Source: Epilithonimonas hispanica
GTDB taxonomy: Bacteria; Bacteroidota; Bacteroidia; Flavobacteriales; Weeksellaceae
Assembly: GCF_003385395.1 (NCBI RefSeq)
Contig: NZ_QNUG01000008.1
Span: 1 to 64,000, forward strand
Direction: 5' to 3'
DNA length: 64,000 nucleotides
The notes beneath the pieces are model-generated. The model was not told where the DNA came from, did not search any database, and saw nothing but the letters and a program-made list of their open reading frames with translations. This document shows, one piece after another, positions 1-9,884 of this stretch. Numbering within the stretch: the stretch's first letter is position 1; every line of letters begins with the position of its first letter. The translations under genes were made by a program, and so were the position numbers.

Positions 1-68
1 GAAATTCATAGACAAATATCTGATTATCAGATATAAATATACAAAAAATAACAATTATAACCAAAAAA

Positions 69-102
69 AATCCGCCTCAAGTTGTGAGACGGATTCTTTT
101 TA
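69..102 (+). terminator. Rho-independent terminator
   Basis: An 11-bp stem (AATCCGCCTCA / TGAGACGGATT, one mismatch) with a 5-base loop is followed by a T run. An A run precedes it, so it may work in both directions. It probably ends a gene lying left of the window. Confidence 0.75.
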
Positions 103-201
103 TTATATATTTCAAAATTATAATAGGAATTTTTGTTTTCGATAGTGATTTGGTGTGATAGTGGTTTACTAATAATTAATCACTAATTATAACTATCTCT
201 T

Positions 202-1194
202 ATGGAAAAAATAATACAAGAAAGAAGTCTCAAAGGAAAAACAGTCGTCATTACAGGAGCAAGTAGTGGAGTAGGCAGAGCTATTACAGAAGCTTTTGCA
301 TTGGAAGGTTGTCAATTGGTATTGGCAGCACGCGGTAAAGAAGCTTTAGAGGAAACACTTCGTTTATGTGAAGATTTGGAGGCAAAGGCTATTGCTGTTT
401 CGACAGATGTTTCTAAATATGAAGATGTCCAGCAATTGACAAAAGAGGCTTTAGATACTTTTGGAAGAATAGATTTCTGGGTCAATAATGCAGGTGTAAT
501 GGCAAGCGGACGTTTTGAAGAAATACCAATGGATGTTCATGAACAGGTCATCAAAACTAACTTATTCGGTTATATGCATGGAACTTATAGTGTTTTGCCA
601 ATATTTAAAAAACAAGAAGAGGGCGTATTGATTAATAATGTATCAATCGGTGGATTTATGCCTGCTCCATATAGTGCGGTATATTCTTCAACAAAGTTTG
701 GAATTCGTGGTATGATGGAATGCCTCCATGGTGAAATTTCGGATTTTCCTAATATTCATATTGCAAACTTATATCCTCAGATCCAGCGATCAACAGGCAA
801 TATGCATTCTGCAAAATATTCCGGGCTGGATTTTAAAATTCCTCCATTTGCTTCTGATCCAAGGGATACCGCTTCAAAGATTCTACAGTTGGCCAAACAT
901 CCTCAAAAGGATTTGTTTCCGGATTTTAGATCTAAAGCTTTGGTAACACTTTATAAAACCTTTCCGAAGATTATTATCAATACAGCTTCAGCAGGAATGC
1001 GACTTATGATGAAATCCAATGAGACTTCCGGAGATGAAGGAAATGTTCTAAAGCCATCGGGCTGTCCGCATCGAATTTATGGTGACACAATTTTACCTGT
1101 TCCATCCAAAAAAACAAGAACAGCTTTCTTGGCTGGATTAGGAATTTCACTTTTATTTATGGTTTTGAAGACTAATATGAGGAAAGGTAAATAA
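202..1194 (+). CDS. SDR family NAD(P)-dependent oxidoreductase with C-terminal membrane helix
   Basis: Classical short-chain dehydrogenase. The cofactor motif TGASSGVG is at residues 18-25, NNAG at 95-98, the likely catalytic Ser at 138 and YxxxK at Y151-K155. At 330 aa it is longer than the usual 250 aa. The extra C-terminal part ends in a hydrophobic helix (about residues 308-324), so the enzyme is probably membrane anchored. The substrate cannot be read from sequence. The ATG at 202 follows an AT-rich leader, and the aldo/keto reductase begins 18 bp after the stop, so the two are probably cotranscribed redox enzymes. Confidence 0.9.
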   Translation: MEKIIQERSLKGKTVVITGASSGVGRAITEAFALEGCQLVLAARGKEALEETLRLCEDLEAKAIAVSTDVSKYEDVQQLTKEALDTFGRIDFWVNNAGVMASGRFEEIPMDVHEQVIKTNLFGYMHGTYSVLPIFKKQEEGVLINNVSIGGFMPAPYSAVYSSTKFGIRGMMECLHGEISDFPNIHIANLYPQIQRSTGNMHSAKYSGLDFKIPPFASDPRDTASKILQLAKHPQKDLFPDFRSKALVTLYKTFPKIIINTASAGMRLMMKSNETSGDEGNVLKPSGCPHRIYGDTILPVPSKKTRTAFLAGLGISLLFMVLKTNMRKGK

Positions 1195-1212
1195 TATCAT
1201 AAACTTACAATA

Positions 1213-2202
1213 ATGAGTCAAAATATTTTACAGGAAAAGCATCAATTAGGAATAGGTGGTGTTGCAATTGGAACCGCTTTCAATGATATAACAGATGAGC
1301 AATCTTATGAAATTTTAAAAACTGCGTGGAATGCTGGGATCCGATACTTTGACACTTCTCCATGGTATGGGTTGACAAAGAGTGAAAGAAGATTTGGAGA
1401 TTTTCTTTCAGATAAAAAAAGATCTGAATTTGTATTTTCAACCAAAGTAGGACGATTGTTTAATGAGGTTTTACCTTCAGAAGTACCGCCTACAATGTGG
1501 AAGAAACCATTGAATTTTGATTTTAAGCATGATTATACAGGAGATGCGGTGAAAAGATCCATTGAAGACAGTTTACGAAGAACAGGACTTGAATCTATTG
1601 ACATTGTGTATGTTCATGATTTGTCTGAAGATCAAGTAGGAGATCGTTATCCGTATTTTCTTGGACAAGCACGAAAAGGTGCTTTTAAAGTACTTTCCGA
1701 ATTAAGAGATCAAGATGTCATAAAAGCCTGGGGTATGGGTGTCAATAAAATTGAGCCAATTCTCGATTGTATAGATTCAGCAGACCCCGATATATGTCTA
1801 TCAGCAACACAGTATTCGATTCTTGAACACGAAGATGCTGTTGATAGATTACTTCCTGCAGTCCATAAAGTTGGAGTTAAGCTTGTATCTGGAGCGGGTT
1901 ATAATTCAGGATTTGTTACAGGTCGAGAACGTTATAATTATAACGATGTTATACCAAAAGGTATGGCGGAAAAGCGAGACAGAATCATTGAGATTGCTCG
2001 AGATTATGGTATTTCAATTATAGATGCAGCGCTTCATTTTGTTCTTTCGGCAAAAGAATTTGTATCAATTATTCCGGGAGCAAGCAGTCCCAAACAAGTT
2101 ATAAGTAATAAAGAATCATTAGATACTCATATACCCAAAGACTTTTGGTACGAGCTCAAAAGTGAAGGTTTAATCTATAAGAAAGCTGAAACACCTTATT
2201 GA
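1213..2202 (+). CDS. Aldo/keto reductase (aldose/pyridoxal dehydrogenase-like)
   Basis: A TIM-barrel NAD(P)-dependent oxidoreductase of 329 aa. The family tetrad is visible as D47 and Y52 in YFDTSPWYG, K78 in STKVGR, and H135 in IVYVHD. The RTGLESIDIVYVHD stretch resembles the D-threo-aldose 1-dehydrogenase / L-fucose dehydrogenase / pyridoxal 4-dehydrogenase branch. That sub-assignment is inference. It lies 18 bp behind the SDR gene and is probably in one operon with it. Confidence 0.88.
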   Translation: MSQNILQEKHQLGIGGVAIGTAFNDITDEQSYEILKTAWNAGIRYFDTSPWYGLTKSERRFGDFLSDKKRSEFVFSTKVGRLFNEVLPSEVPPTMWKKPLNFDFKHDYTGDAVKRSIEDSLRRTGLESIDIVYVHDLSEDQVGDRYPYFLGQARKGAFKVLSELRDQDVIKAWGMGVNKIEPILDCIDSADPDICLSATQYSILEHEDAVDRLLPAVHKVGVKLVSGAGYNSGFVTGRERYNYNDVIPKGMAEKRDRIIEIARDYGISIIDAALHFVLSAKEFVSIIPGASSPKQVISNKESLDTHIPKDFWYELKSEGLIYKKAETPY

Positions 2203-2479
2203 ATTACCTATGTATAAATTTGAAATTTATCTAATTAGAGGGGTATTGCTACCTTCTAATCAAAGAAATATCTTTCTCTTGCAGCAATAGAATTCCTATT
2301 TAGTGATTTTGGGTTTTCTATTTTGCAAATTTCCAATGCAAATTATAGATTCTACTTTTGCTAACATTATGAATTGCTTACGGTTTAAATTAGTATTTAT
2401 AGTGTTAGTGCAGTAAACTCATATTTACACATATACCGATTACTAATTAAATAGGCATAATAGTTGTAATTAAATTCTT
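2203..2479. other. AT-rich intergenic stretch, no gene seen
   Basis: No supported gene is seen. It contains a weak long-loop inverted repeat (TATTGCT near 2244, AGCAATA near 2283) after the aldo/keto reductase and probably the promoter for the interrupted frame that starts at 2480. Confidence 0.4.
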
Positions 2480-2788
2480 ATGAATAATAAATTTTTAAAG
2501 GAAGAAAACATTTTGAAAAAATCATCAAACGAAGAAACCAAGATAGCAAATAATCACTTTCAAAATAGTGAGAAGCCTATTGAATTAAATGATGATTGAC
2601 TTAATAATCTGGGTTTTAATCGTGACTTCAATGTTTATTACAACGATAGAATTCCTGAATATTCTCTCTTAAAATCAAGACAAAACGATTTTATCATTAT
2701 GTATAAAAATCGTGTACAAGTAGATATGAAGAAAATAAGATTTGTACATGAATTACAAAAAACCTTTAATAAATTAAAAATTAACTAG
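2480..2788 (+). pseudogene. Small hypothetical frame interrupted by an in-frame TGA
   Basis: From ATG 2480 the frame reads 39 codons to TGA at 2597-2599, then stays open for 62 more codons to TAG at 2786-2788. Read through, it gives a 102-residue charged protein. The downstream half starts with LNNLGFNRDF and includes DFIIMYKNRVQVDMKKIRFV, a coding-like mixture of residues. Either this is a small gene broken by one nonsense change, or only the 39-aa peptide is made, or it is chance. No family is recognised. Confidence 0.35.
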
Positions 2789-2942
2789 TTAGGTTAGTGT
2801 TGTAATTCGTGACAATAAGGCTAGTTAGAATTTGCCAAAGTTAGTATCACACCTCAACCAATGCGGTTTATGCAGTAGAACAAAATATCAATCAGAAAAG
2901 TTTCAATAAAGCTACGGTCTACTTTTAATAATTATCCCCTTG

Positions 2943-4916
2943 CTAATTGATAGGTAAATTAAAGGTAAATGTCGTTCCTTGATTGATTCTACTTTTAACT
3001 TCGATGGTACCGTTATGAAGTTCAATGATTTCTTTACACAAGTAAAGTCCAATACCGAATCCGGCTATAGAAGAATTGTTGCTGTCTTTAACACGGTAGT
3101 AGCGCTCAAATATTCTTTGCTGATCTTCGTTTGAGATTCCTTTACCCTGATCTTCAATGCTTATTTTTAAACGATTTCCAACAATAGCATATTCAATAGT
3201 AATTAAGCTGCCGTTATTAGAGTATTTTACAGCATTGCCAATCAAATTATATAGTACCTGCGATATTTTTTCGCGATCTGCATCAATTAACATTGTTCCG
3301 GAATCTTTAAATCTAAACTGGTGAGTAGCTGCCGTTGTTCTCATTTCATCTTCGATTTCTAAAAACAATGACCGGAAATCAAATTTTGTTTTTTGAAGAT
3401 GCATCTGGCCGGAGTCTAACCTTGACACGTTGAGAAAGCTGTTAATCATACTTGTCATATTGTCGATCTGCTTCAGAGATTTTTCCAATGTACTTTGCTG
3501 AAAAAGGTTTTCTGTTTTCACTGCACCTTGGAGTAAAATTTGAAGATAGATTTTTAGCGAAGTAATGGGAGTTTTAAGCTCATGACTTACCATTCCCATA
3601 AAATCATCTTTTCTTTGCTCCTCTTTTTTCTGTACAGTGATATCTCTCAAAGTACCATTTAAGCTTACAGGATTACCTAGCTGATCATAAAAAACTCTTC
3701 CATTGGCTTGTAACAGCCTTGCTTTTTTGTCTGTATCAGTTTGAATGTGATATTCTATAAAATATCGACCATTAGAACCAGGGCTTAATACATTTGAAAT
3801 GGCTGTAACCACTCGCTCACGATCATCAGGAATAATAGATGAAAGAGCAAGGGATAAATCCATATTTTCATCAGAAGACAGTCCAAACCAGTTCTTAAGA
3901 AGAGGATTGCCATAAAATAGATTAGTTGCAGGCTGATAGTAGAAGGTAGCTAATTCGCCTGCATCAATCGCCAGCGCTAGCATTTCTAAATCATTTTCGT
4001 GCTTTCGGCGATCTATGACCTGTTGGGTAATTTCTTCCAATATGACCAAAATTCCAGAAATTTCACCATTAGAAGAGAAAATAGGCTGGTAAATGGAATT
4101 CACAATAGCTTCTCTTAAACCGTTTTCATGATGTAGCTTTACTACAAATTCTTTATTAACTTTTGGTTTCCCACTTTTATAAACTTCTTTTAGCCATTTA
4201 TTGACAGGCTGGCCAATCAATTCAGGGCGTGCTTTTTCGTGAGGCTGATTGATAACTTCATTCTCATTACGTCCCCATATTTTAAGAATTGTAGGATTGG
4301 CAATTTCAATAATATGATTCGGGCCTTTAAGCATAGCAATACCTACAGGAGCTTGTTCAATAATTGTGCGGATATATTCTTTACTTTGATCGAGCTGCTT
4401 TATAAAGTTGCTCATTTCTTCGTTGGTAGCAGTTAGCTCTTCTAAAGTTGCAGCCATTTCCTCATTTAGAACACGTTCCTTTTCCTCTTTGTCTTTGATC
4501 TGCTGTAAAAATTCACGACGTGCAGTAACGTTTAATGCTGTATTCAGTATACACCAAGTTTTGCCTTGTTGATCTAAAAGAGCCTTATATTCATAATCAA
4601 AATAATCAAGTGTTTCTACTCCATTTTTTATCAATTTAGCAGGAGCTTCCGATATAGAAAAACTTTCTCCTGATCTCCATACTTGCTGTAAAATCTCAAG
4701 GAATGGCTGTCCTTCTAATTCGGGGATTGCTTCCATAAGCGGCTTCCCTATCACAGTTTCATCTTTCCCCCATAGCTTTAGCATTCCCTCATTCGCAAAT
4801 TGTATGGTAATATCTTCACCCACATAGATGGCTGTTGGTGCTGGAGAAGAACCTAATGCTTCAATAATAAGATTAGAGCTAAGGCTGTGTTCGAATGACG
4901 TTTCTTGGCTATGCAT
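2943..4916 (-). CDS. Soluble multi-PAS sensor histidine kinase
   Basis: This 657-aa kinase has no transmembrane segment and should sense in the cytoplasm. The order is PAS-like domain (about 15-130), coiled coil (about 136-185), PAS (about 186-300), PAS (about 310-430), HisKA with phospho-acceptor H445 in SHELKTP, and HATPase_c with N-box N561, G1 DQGKGI (589-594) and G2 GFGIG (619-623). There is no receiver domain and no adjacent response regulator, so the partner is elsewhere. The PAS ligand is unknown. The gene faces away from the carotenoid operon across a 325-bp gap. Confidence 0.92.
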   Translation of the reverse strand: MHSQETSFEHSLSSNLIIEALGSSPAPTAIYVGEDITIQFANEGMLKLWGKDETVIGKPLMEAIPELEGQPFLEILQQVWRSGESFSISEAPAKLIKNGVETLDYFDYEYKALLDQQGKTWCILNTALNVTARREFLQQIKDKEEKERVLNEEMAATLEELTATNEEMSNFIKQLDQSKEYIRTIIEQAPVGIAMLKGPNHIIEIANPTILKIWGRNENEVINQPHEKARPELIGQPVNKWLKEVYKSGKPKVNKEFVVKLHHENGLREAIVNSIYQPIFSSNGEISGILVILEEITQQVIDRRKHENDLEMLALAIDAGELATFYYQPATNLFYGNPLLKNWFGLSSDENMDLSLALSSIIPDDRERVVTAISNVLSPGSNGRYFIEYHIQTDTDKKARLLQANGRVFYDQLGNPVSLNGTLRDITVQKKEEQRKDDFMGMVSHELKTPITSLKIYLQILLQGAVKTENLFQQSTLEKSLKQIDNMTSMINSFLNVSRLDSGQMHLQKTKFDFRSLFLEIEDEMRTTAATHQFRFKDSGTMLIDADREKISQVLYNLIGNAVKYSNNGSLITIEYAIVGNRLKISIEDQGKGISNEDQQRIFERYYRVKDSNNSSIAGFGIGLYLCKEIIELHNGTIEVKSRINQGTTFTFNLPIN

Positions 4917-5241
4917 AATGAAAGCAAATTTAGATATTAGTTTTTGGATTACTTAAAAATGATGATTAATTATTATTGAATATCATGATGAGCGTGATTT
5001 GATATGTTCATTTTATTCTTTTTGATAAAGTAGTTTAAAAGTTAAAGACATTTAATTGCCTGAACTCAGTAAGTATCTGAAGTTAGTAAAATTAATACTT
5101 GTAGAAAAGCTATAAAACATTTTTTAATAAAGAATTATCAATCACTTGGTTTCTTTTATAATTCAATTGTACATAAATAAACTAAAATATTAAAATTTGG
5201 TCTATTTTTTGATTATTTATAAACTATAATAAAAAGGTAGC
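4917..5241. promoter_or_regulatory. Divergent intergenic region between kinase and carotenoid operon
   Basis: A 325-bp AT-rich gap without a plausible gene. It must hold the promoters of the kinase (leftward) and the MarR/crt operon (rightward). AAAATTTG about 45 bp before the MarR start is a 7/8 match to the TAnnTTTG -7 consensus. An AAAAAGG ribosome site precedes the ATG at 5242. Confidence 0.45.
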
Positions 5242-5913
5242 ATGAATTATTCTTTAGTAAAAGATTTATTAAGCTTAGTCGAAGACTTTGAATCTGAGAA
5301 TTCAGTCAATATACAAGAGTTGAATGTTGAAAATTTTCTTGAATGGAGTTGGGAAAAAAAAGCTCAAAAAAAAATAAATTACGAAAAGGAAACCTTATGG
5401 GAAGGTAAGGAATCGGGCAGAAGTCCCGAGAGTGTAATAAGCACTCTTTTTGTTCGTCTTAATCGATATGCTAAAAAGTACTCTAAAGCTGCTATTTCAC
5501 ATTCCGATTTTTCCACTCAAGATGATTTCATTTATCTTATAAGCCTCAGGACATCGGGACCGATGACAAAAACACAACTAATCAAAAAGAATATACATGA
5601 TAAGTCTGCTGGTAATTTAATTATTACTAGACTTTTGCAACGAGGTTGGGTTCAGCAAGAAAACTCCTCTTTCGATAATAGAGCAAAAGTTCTCTGCATA
5701 ACAGAGACTGGGATTGATGTTCTTGAGGGTCAAATGAGAAACATCAGACTTGCAACACAAATAGTAAGCGGTAATCTTAATGAATCTGAGAAGATTGAAT
5801 TAATTAGACTTTTAAATAAACTTACAAAATTTCACGAGCAAATTTGGGATCAAAACCCACCTTCAGAAAATCTGCTCGATTTTGTTGATAAACAATATAT
5901 GATTGCTAATTAA
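5242..5913 (+). CDS. MarR family transcriptional regulator (carotenoid operon head)
   Basis: A 223-aa winged-helix protein of the MarR type. The C-terminal two thirds hold the DNA-binding region (SLRTSGPMTKTQLIKK, then NLIITRLLQRGWVQQE and the wing SFDNRAKVLCITETG). The roughly 70-residue N-terminal extension (NFLEWSWEKKAQKK) is unusual for MarR. It is the first gene of the crt operon, with crtI starting 1 bp after its stop, so it probably controls carotenoid synthesis. The ligand or signal is unknown. Confidence 0.82.
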   Translation: MNYSLVKDLLSLVEDFESENSVNIQELNVENFLEWSWEKKAQKKINYEKETLWEGKESGRSPESVISTLFVRLNRYAKKYSKAAISHSDFSTQDDFIYLISLRTSGPMTKTQLIKKNIHDKSAGNLIITRLLQRGWVQQENSSFDNRAKVLCITETGIDVLEGQMRNIRLATQIVSGNLNESEKIELIRLLNKLTKFHEQIWDQNPPSENLLDFVDKQYMIAN

Positions 5914-5914
5914 T

Positions 5915-7405
5915 ATGAAAAAAAAGATTGCTGTCATAGGTTCAGGGTTTTCAGGTTTATCCGCCGCTTCATACCTTTCAAAATATGGTTTTGAAGTGCA
6001 CGTATTTGAAAAGAATACAGAGGTAGGAGGCCGTGCAAGAAAGTTTACTACCGATAATGGTTATACTTTTGATATGGGACCTAGTTGGTATTGGATGCCT
6101 GATATTATAGAAGATTTTTTTCAAGATTTTGGGAGCAAAACGTCTGATTTCTATGAGCTAATTTCACTAAATCCACAATTTGAAATGATTTTTTCGGATG
6201 ATATTATGAATGTTCCGGAAAATTATGGTGAGATGAAGGATTTATTTGAAAGTATAGAGAAAGGTGCGGGTAATAGATTAGAAGAATTTATGAAAGATGC
6301 TGCCGCAAAATATGAGATAGGGATGAAAGAGTTTGTTGTAAAACCTTGTCATTCATGGATAGAGTTTATTTCTCCAAAAATAGCAAAAAATGCCTTAAAA
6401 CTTGATTTGCTAACTAATTTTAGCCGTTTTGTTAGAAAATATTTTCAGCATCCCAAGTTAATCATTTTAATGGAATTTCCGGTTATTTTTTTAGGAGCAG
6501 CTCCTAAGGATATTCCAGCTTTGTATAGCCTAATGAATTATGGAGGTTACAGACTTGGTACTTGGTATCCTATGGGCGGTTTCTCAAAAGTTACTGAAGC
6601 CATGATGAGTATTGCCATTAGGAACAGTGTGAAATTTAATTTTGATTCAAATGTCGAAAAGATTAATGTTTTTGATGGTCGTGCGCAATCATTGACGATT
6701 AATGGTACTGAGCAATATTTTGATTTTATAATCGCTTCTTCAGATTACCATCATACAGAACAGCATCTACTAGACAAGAAGTATAGAAATTATAACTTTG
6801 ATTATTGGGAGAAAAAAATACTAGCTCCTTCATGCCTCATTTATTATCTCGGGTTTAAAAAGAAAATTTCCAATTTGAAACATCATACTCTGTTTTTTGA
6901 AAATGATTTATATGAACACACCAACGATATATATAAAGAAAAAAAATGGCCTTCAAAGCCTTTATTTTACGTTTGCTGTTCTTCAAAAACGGATAAAAGT
7001 ATGGCTCCTGAGAACTGTGAAAATGTTTTTCTTCTGATGCCTGTAGCACCTGGTTTAGAAGATTCTGAAGAAGTTAGAGAGGATTATTTTAAGCAAATGA
7101 TTGAGCGACTTGAGAAGCATACAGGTGAAACAGAACTAAGCTCGTACATTGACTATAAACGTAGTTACTGTATTAATGATTTTCAGACAGACTACAATGC
7201 TTATAAAGGTAATGCTTATGGTCTTGCCAACACGTTGTCACAGACGGCGGTACTAAAACCTGCGATAAGAAATAAAAAAATAAAAAATCTACTCTATACA
7301 GGACAGTTAACAGTTCCTGGACCAGGTGTTCCACCATCAATTATATCAGGAAAGATTGTTGCTAATGAAGTTAAAAAATATTTTAAATATGAAAAAACTC
7401 TTTGA
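5915..7405 (+). CDS. crtI: Phytoene desaturase
   Basis: FAD-dependent CrtI-type desaturase, converting phytoene to lycopene in the membrane. The start used is ATG 5915 (496 aa), because the Rossmann motif follows at once (GSGFSG, residues 9-14, then E33 and GGRAR). The CrtI C-terminal FAD signature is near the end (YTGQLTVPGPGVPPSIISG). An upstream TTG at 5903 would overlap the MarR gene and is not needed. The gene overlaps crtB by 17 bp, implying translational coupling. Confidence 0.95.
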   Translation: MKKKIAVIGSGFSGLSAASYLSKYGFEVHVFEKNTEVGGRARKFTTDNGYTFDMGPSWYWMPDIIEDFFQDFGSKTSDFYELISLNPQFEMIFSDDIMNVPENYGEMKDLFESIEKGAGNRLEEFMKDAAAKYEIGMKEFVVKPCHSWIEFISPKIAKNALKLDLLTNFSRFVRKYFQHPKLIILMEFPVIFLGAAPKDIPALYSLMNYGGYRLGTWYPMGGFSKVTEAMMSIAIRNSVKFNFDSNVEKINVFDGRAQSLTINGTEQYFDFIIASSDYHHTEQHLLDKKYRNYNFDYWEKKILAPSCLIYYLGFKKKISNLKHHTLFFENDLYEHTNDIYKEKKWPSKPLFYVCCSSKTDKSMAPENCENVFLLMPVAPGLEDSEEVREDYFKQMIERLEKHTGETELSSYIDYKRSYCINDFQTDYNAYKGNAYGLANTLSQTAVLKPAIRNKKIKNLLYTGQLTVPGPGVPPSIISGKIVANEVKKYFKYEKTL

Positions 7406-8225
7406 TAATTTATCGTACAAAATCAGCAGGGAAACTACCCGGCAATACAGTACCAGCTTTTCGTTAGGGATTATGGCTCTGTCTCCTCATATTAGAAACC
7501 CAATCTACGCTATATACGGTTATGTTCGTCTGGCAGATGAGATTGTTGACAGTTTCCATGATTACAATAAGAGAGAGCTTTTAGAAAAATATAGAGAGGA
7601 GACTTTCCAGTCCTTGGAGAAGGGTATTTCTTTAAATCCAATTTTAAATTCCTTTCAGCAGACTGTGAAAAGATATAATATCGACCACAATCTTATTGAT
7701 CTTTTTCTTAAAAGCATGGAGATGGATCTCCAGCAGATAGATTATAATTCTCAGCTCTACAAAGACTATATTTTAGGTTCTGCAGAAGTCGTGGGATTGA
7801 TGTGCCTGCATGTTTTTACAGATGGAGATATAGAAGAATTTGAAAAACTTAAACCCTACGCAATGAAATTAGGTTCTGTCTTTCAGAAAGTTAACTTTCT
7901 TCGCGACATGAAGGATGATTATCAAATCTTGGGACGATGCTATTTTCCCAATTTAGATATTGCTTATTTTGATAATATAATTAAGTCTGATATTGAAAAA
8001 GATATTGAAGTAGAATTTGGGATAGCTTTAGAAGGAATCAAAAAATTACCTCGCTCTTCTAGATTTGGTGTTTATCTGGCATTTAGATATTATATCTCTT
8101 TATTTAAAAAAATAAGAAAAATATCTGCTGCCAAAATTATCAATCAGAGAGTAAGAATTTCGAACGGGAGAAAATTATCATTGATGATGAGCAGTTATGT
8201 TCAATATAAAACAACACTACTTTAA
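7389..8225 (+). CDS. crtB: Phytoene synthase
   Basis: A 278-aa squalene/phytoene synthase that condenses two GGPP into phytoene. The Asp-rich motifs are D50-E-I-V-D54 and R-D173-M-K-D176-D177, and QYSTSFSLG (about residues 19-27) marks the family N terminus. ATG 7389 lies inside the crtI end (17-bp overlap); an earlier in-frame start at 7326 would lengthen the overlap without adding family sequence. No GGPP synthase (crtE) is present in the window. Confidence 0.95.
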   Translation: MKKLFDNLSYKISRETTRQYSTSFSLGIMALSPHIRNPIYAIYGYVRLADEIVDSFHDYNKRELLEKYREETFQSLEKGISLNPILNSFQQTVKRYNIDHNLIDLFLKSMEMDLQQIDYNSQLYKDYILGSAEVVGLMCLHVFTDGDIEEFEKLKPYAMKLGSVFQKVNFLRDMKDDYQILGRCYFPNLDIAYFDNIIKSDIEKDIEVEFGIALEGIKKLPRSSRFGVYLAFRYYISLFKKIRKISAAKIINQRVRISNGRKLSLMMSSYVQYKTTLL

Positions 8226-8238
8226 CTGATATATACCA

Positions 8239-8700
8239 ATGAGTTACAAATTATATAGAGAGCAACAACTCAATTGTGATATTAATACAGCTTGGGACTT
8301 TTTCTCATCGGCGCAAAATCTTTCAAAAATTACACCTAAGGAAATGAACTTTATTGTTCGTACACCTACGGCAGATGATGCAATTTATCAAGGGATGATT
8401 ATTGATTACTATGTCTCGCCTTTGTTTGGAATCAAAATGAAATGGAAAACAGAAATTACACAAGTCGCCTTCCAACGTAGTTTTACAGATTTTCAGAAAA
8501 GTGGACCTTATAAAAGATGGAATCATCATCATGAATTTATTATCAATGAAAACGGTGTCTTAATGAAAGATACAGTTGATTACGAACTTCCTTTAGGTTT
8601 TTTAGGAAAAATTGCACATTTTCTATTTGTTCGCAAAAAGCTCAATTATGTTTTTGATTATAGACATAAAATTTTAGAGGAACTATTCAATAAATTGTAG
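8239..8700 (+). CDS. SRPBCC family protein in carotenoid operon
   Basis: A 153-aa START/Bet v1-like protein. It begins with a YREQQLNCDINTAWDFFSS strand-helix typical of the ligand-binding SRPBCC fold. It has no signal peptide. It lies 13 bp after crtB and 3 bp before crtZ, a position where such proteins often occur in Bacteroidota carotenoid operons. A role binding or presenting carotenoid or another lipid is inference; no catalytic residues are known. Confidence 0.8.
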   Translation: MSYKLYREQQLNCDINTAWDFFSSAQNLSKITPKEMNFIVRTPTADDAIYQGMIIDYYVSPLFGIKMKWKTEITQVAFQRSFTDFQKSGPYKRWNHHHEFIINENGVLMKDTVDYELPLGFLGKIAHFLFVRKKLNYVFDYRHKILEELFNKL

Positions 8701-8703
8701 GCT

Positions 8704-9162
8704 ATGAATTTACTAATTGTCATTATGACTTTTCTTATGATGGAAGGTCTTACGTGGTGCATTCACAAATATATTATGCATGGCTTTCTTTGGCATCTGC
8801 ATAGAGACCATCATGATCATAGCTCAGAAGGAGCTGTGGAAAAAAATGATTATTTCTTTCTGATTTTTGCAGTACCAACAATCGTTTTGATGTATTATGG
8901 AACTATAAATGGTTTTAATCTTTGGTTTTATGTTGCTTTAGGAATTTCATTATATGGGATGGCTTACTTTTTTGTTCATGACATTATCATTCATCAAAGA
9001 ATAAAGTTTTTGAGAAATACCAAAAACCCTTACTTACTTGCTATTAGAAGAGCTCATAAACAACATCATAAACACCTGGGAAAAGAAGATGGAGAATGTT
9101 TTGGCTTTCTTTGGGTTCCTATGAAGTATTTCAGAATGTATTTTAAGAATGACAAACTATAG
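8704..9162 (+). CDS. crtZ: Beta-carotene hydroxylase
   Basis: A 152-aa fatty acid hydroxylase superfamily membrane protein. It should hydroxylate the beta rings to give zeaxanthin using a diiron site. The His clusters are visible: H21 and H26, HRDHHDH (33-39), H92 and H97, and HKQHHKH (118-124). Hydrophobic segments lie between them. It is 3 bp after the SRPBCC gene and 2 bp before the cyclase gene, within the crt operon. Confidence 0.92.
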   Translation: MNLLIVIMTFLMMEGLTWCIHKYIMHGFLWHLHRDHHDHSSEGAVEKNDYFFLIFAVPTIVLMYYGTINGFNLWFYVALGISLYGMAYFFVHDIIIHQRIKFLRNTKNPYLLAIRRAHKQHHKHLGKEDGECFGFLWVPMKYFRMYFKNDKL

Positions 9163-9164
9163 GA

Positions 9165-9884
9165 ATGGAGAAATATACATATCTTTTAGTAAATTTTTTG
9201 ACAATCATAATTTGTTTTATTTTTTCTTTTCATCACAAGATTAAATTCAGCAGATATTTTGGTGCTTTTTTTAAATCTGCATTTATTGTGGCTTTCGTTT
9301 TTATTTGTTGGGACATCTGGTTTACAAAAATAGGTGTATGGTGGTTTAACAATCGATATGTTATGGGATGGCGAATTTTTAATCTGCCCATAGAAGAAGT
9401 ACTGTTCTTCTTTTGCATTCCGTTTTCCTGTGTATTCACTTATTTTTGCCTTGATAAATTCTTTAATTTTCAATGGAATCCTTCGTTTGAAAAGCTGTTT
9501 GTGATATTCTCAATCGTAGTTTCAGCCTCAGTTGGAATTTATTTTTCCTCCAGAATCTATACTTCTTTTACCTTTTTTACCACTGCATTAAGTATGCTGA
9601 GTCTATATTTTATTTTTAAACAGTCATGGATTGGTAAAGCCTCATTGATTTATTTATTTCTTATGCCAGGATTTCTTATGGTTAATGGAGTTCTCACCGG
9701 TACTGGTTTAGATTCTCCAATTGTAAATTATAATTCTGATGATTTTCTTGGAATTAGGATTTTGACTATTCCTATAGAAGATGCAGTGTATGGTTATGAG
9801 ATGATATTATGGAACATATTCCTTTTTAAAAAATTTAAAATTGATGAACAAAATCAATCTTTTCTGGTTTCGCAGAGACCTTAG
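9165..9884 (+). CDS. Lycopene cyclase, CrtYcd/CarR type
   Basis: A 239-aa polytopic membrane protein. Its two homologous halves each carry the CrtYcd signature: FNLPIEEVLFF with PIEE at 75-78, and TIPIEDAVYGYEMILWN with PIED at 203-206. This is the heterodimeric actinobacterial cyclase fused in one chain, as is usual in Bacteroidota, and it makes beta-carotene from lycopene. It starts 2 bp after crtZ, and the photolyase gene starts inside its last 41 bp. Confidence 0.93.
   Translation: MEKYTYLLVNFLTIIICFIFSFHHKIKFSRYFGAFFKSAFIVAFVFICWDIWFTKIGVWWFNNRYVMGWRIFNLPIEEVLFFFCIPFSCVFTYFCLDKFFNFQWNPSFEKLFVIFSIVVSASVGIYFSSRIYTSFTFFTTALSMLSLYFIFKQSWIGKASLIYLFLMPGFLMVNGVLTGTGLDSPIVNYNSDDFLGIRILTIPIEDAVYGYEMILWNIFLFKKFKIDEQNQSFLVSQRP

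Noticed and set aside
2244-2289. Possible terminator (TATTGCT ... AGCAATA) after the aldo/keto reductase
   Set aside because: The loop is over 30 bases and the stem only 7 bp, with no T run.
5903-5914. TTG start for crtI giving four extra residues
   Set aside because: It overlaps the MarR stop and the Rossmann fold begins properly at ATG 5915.
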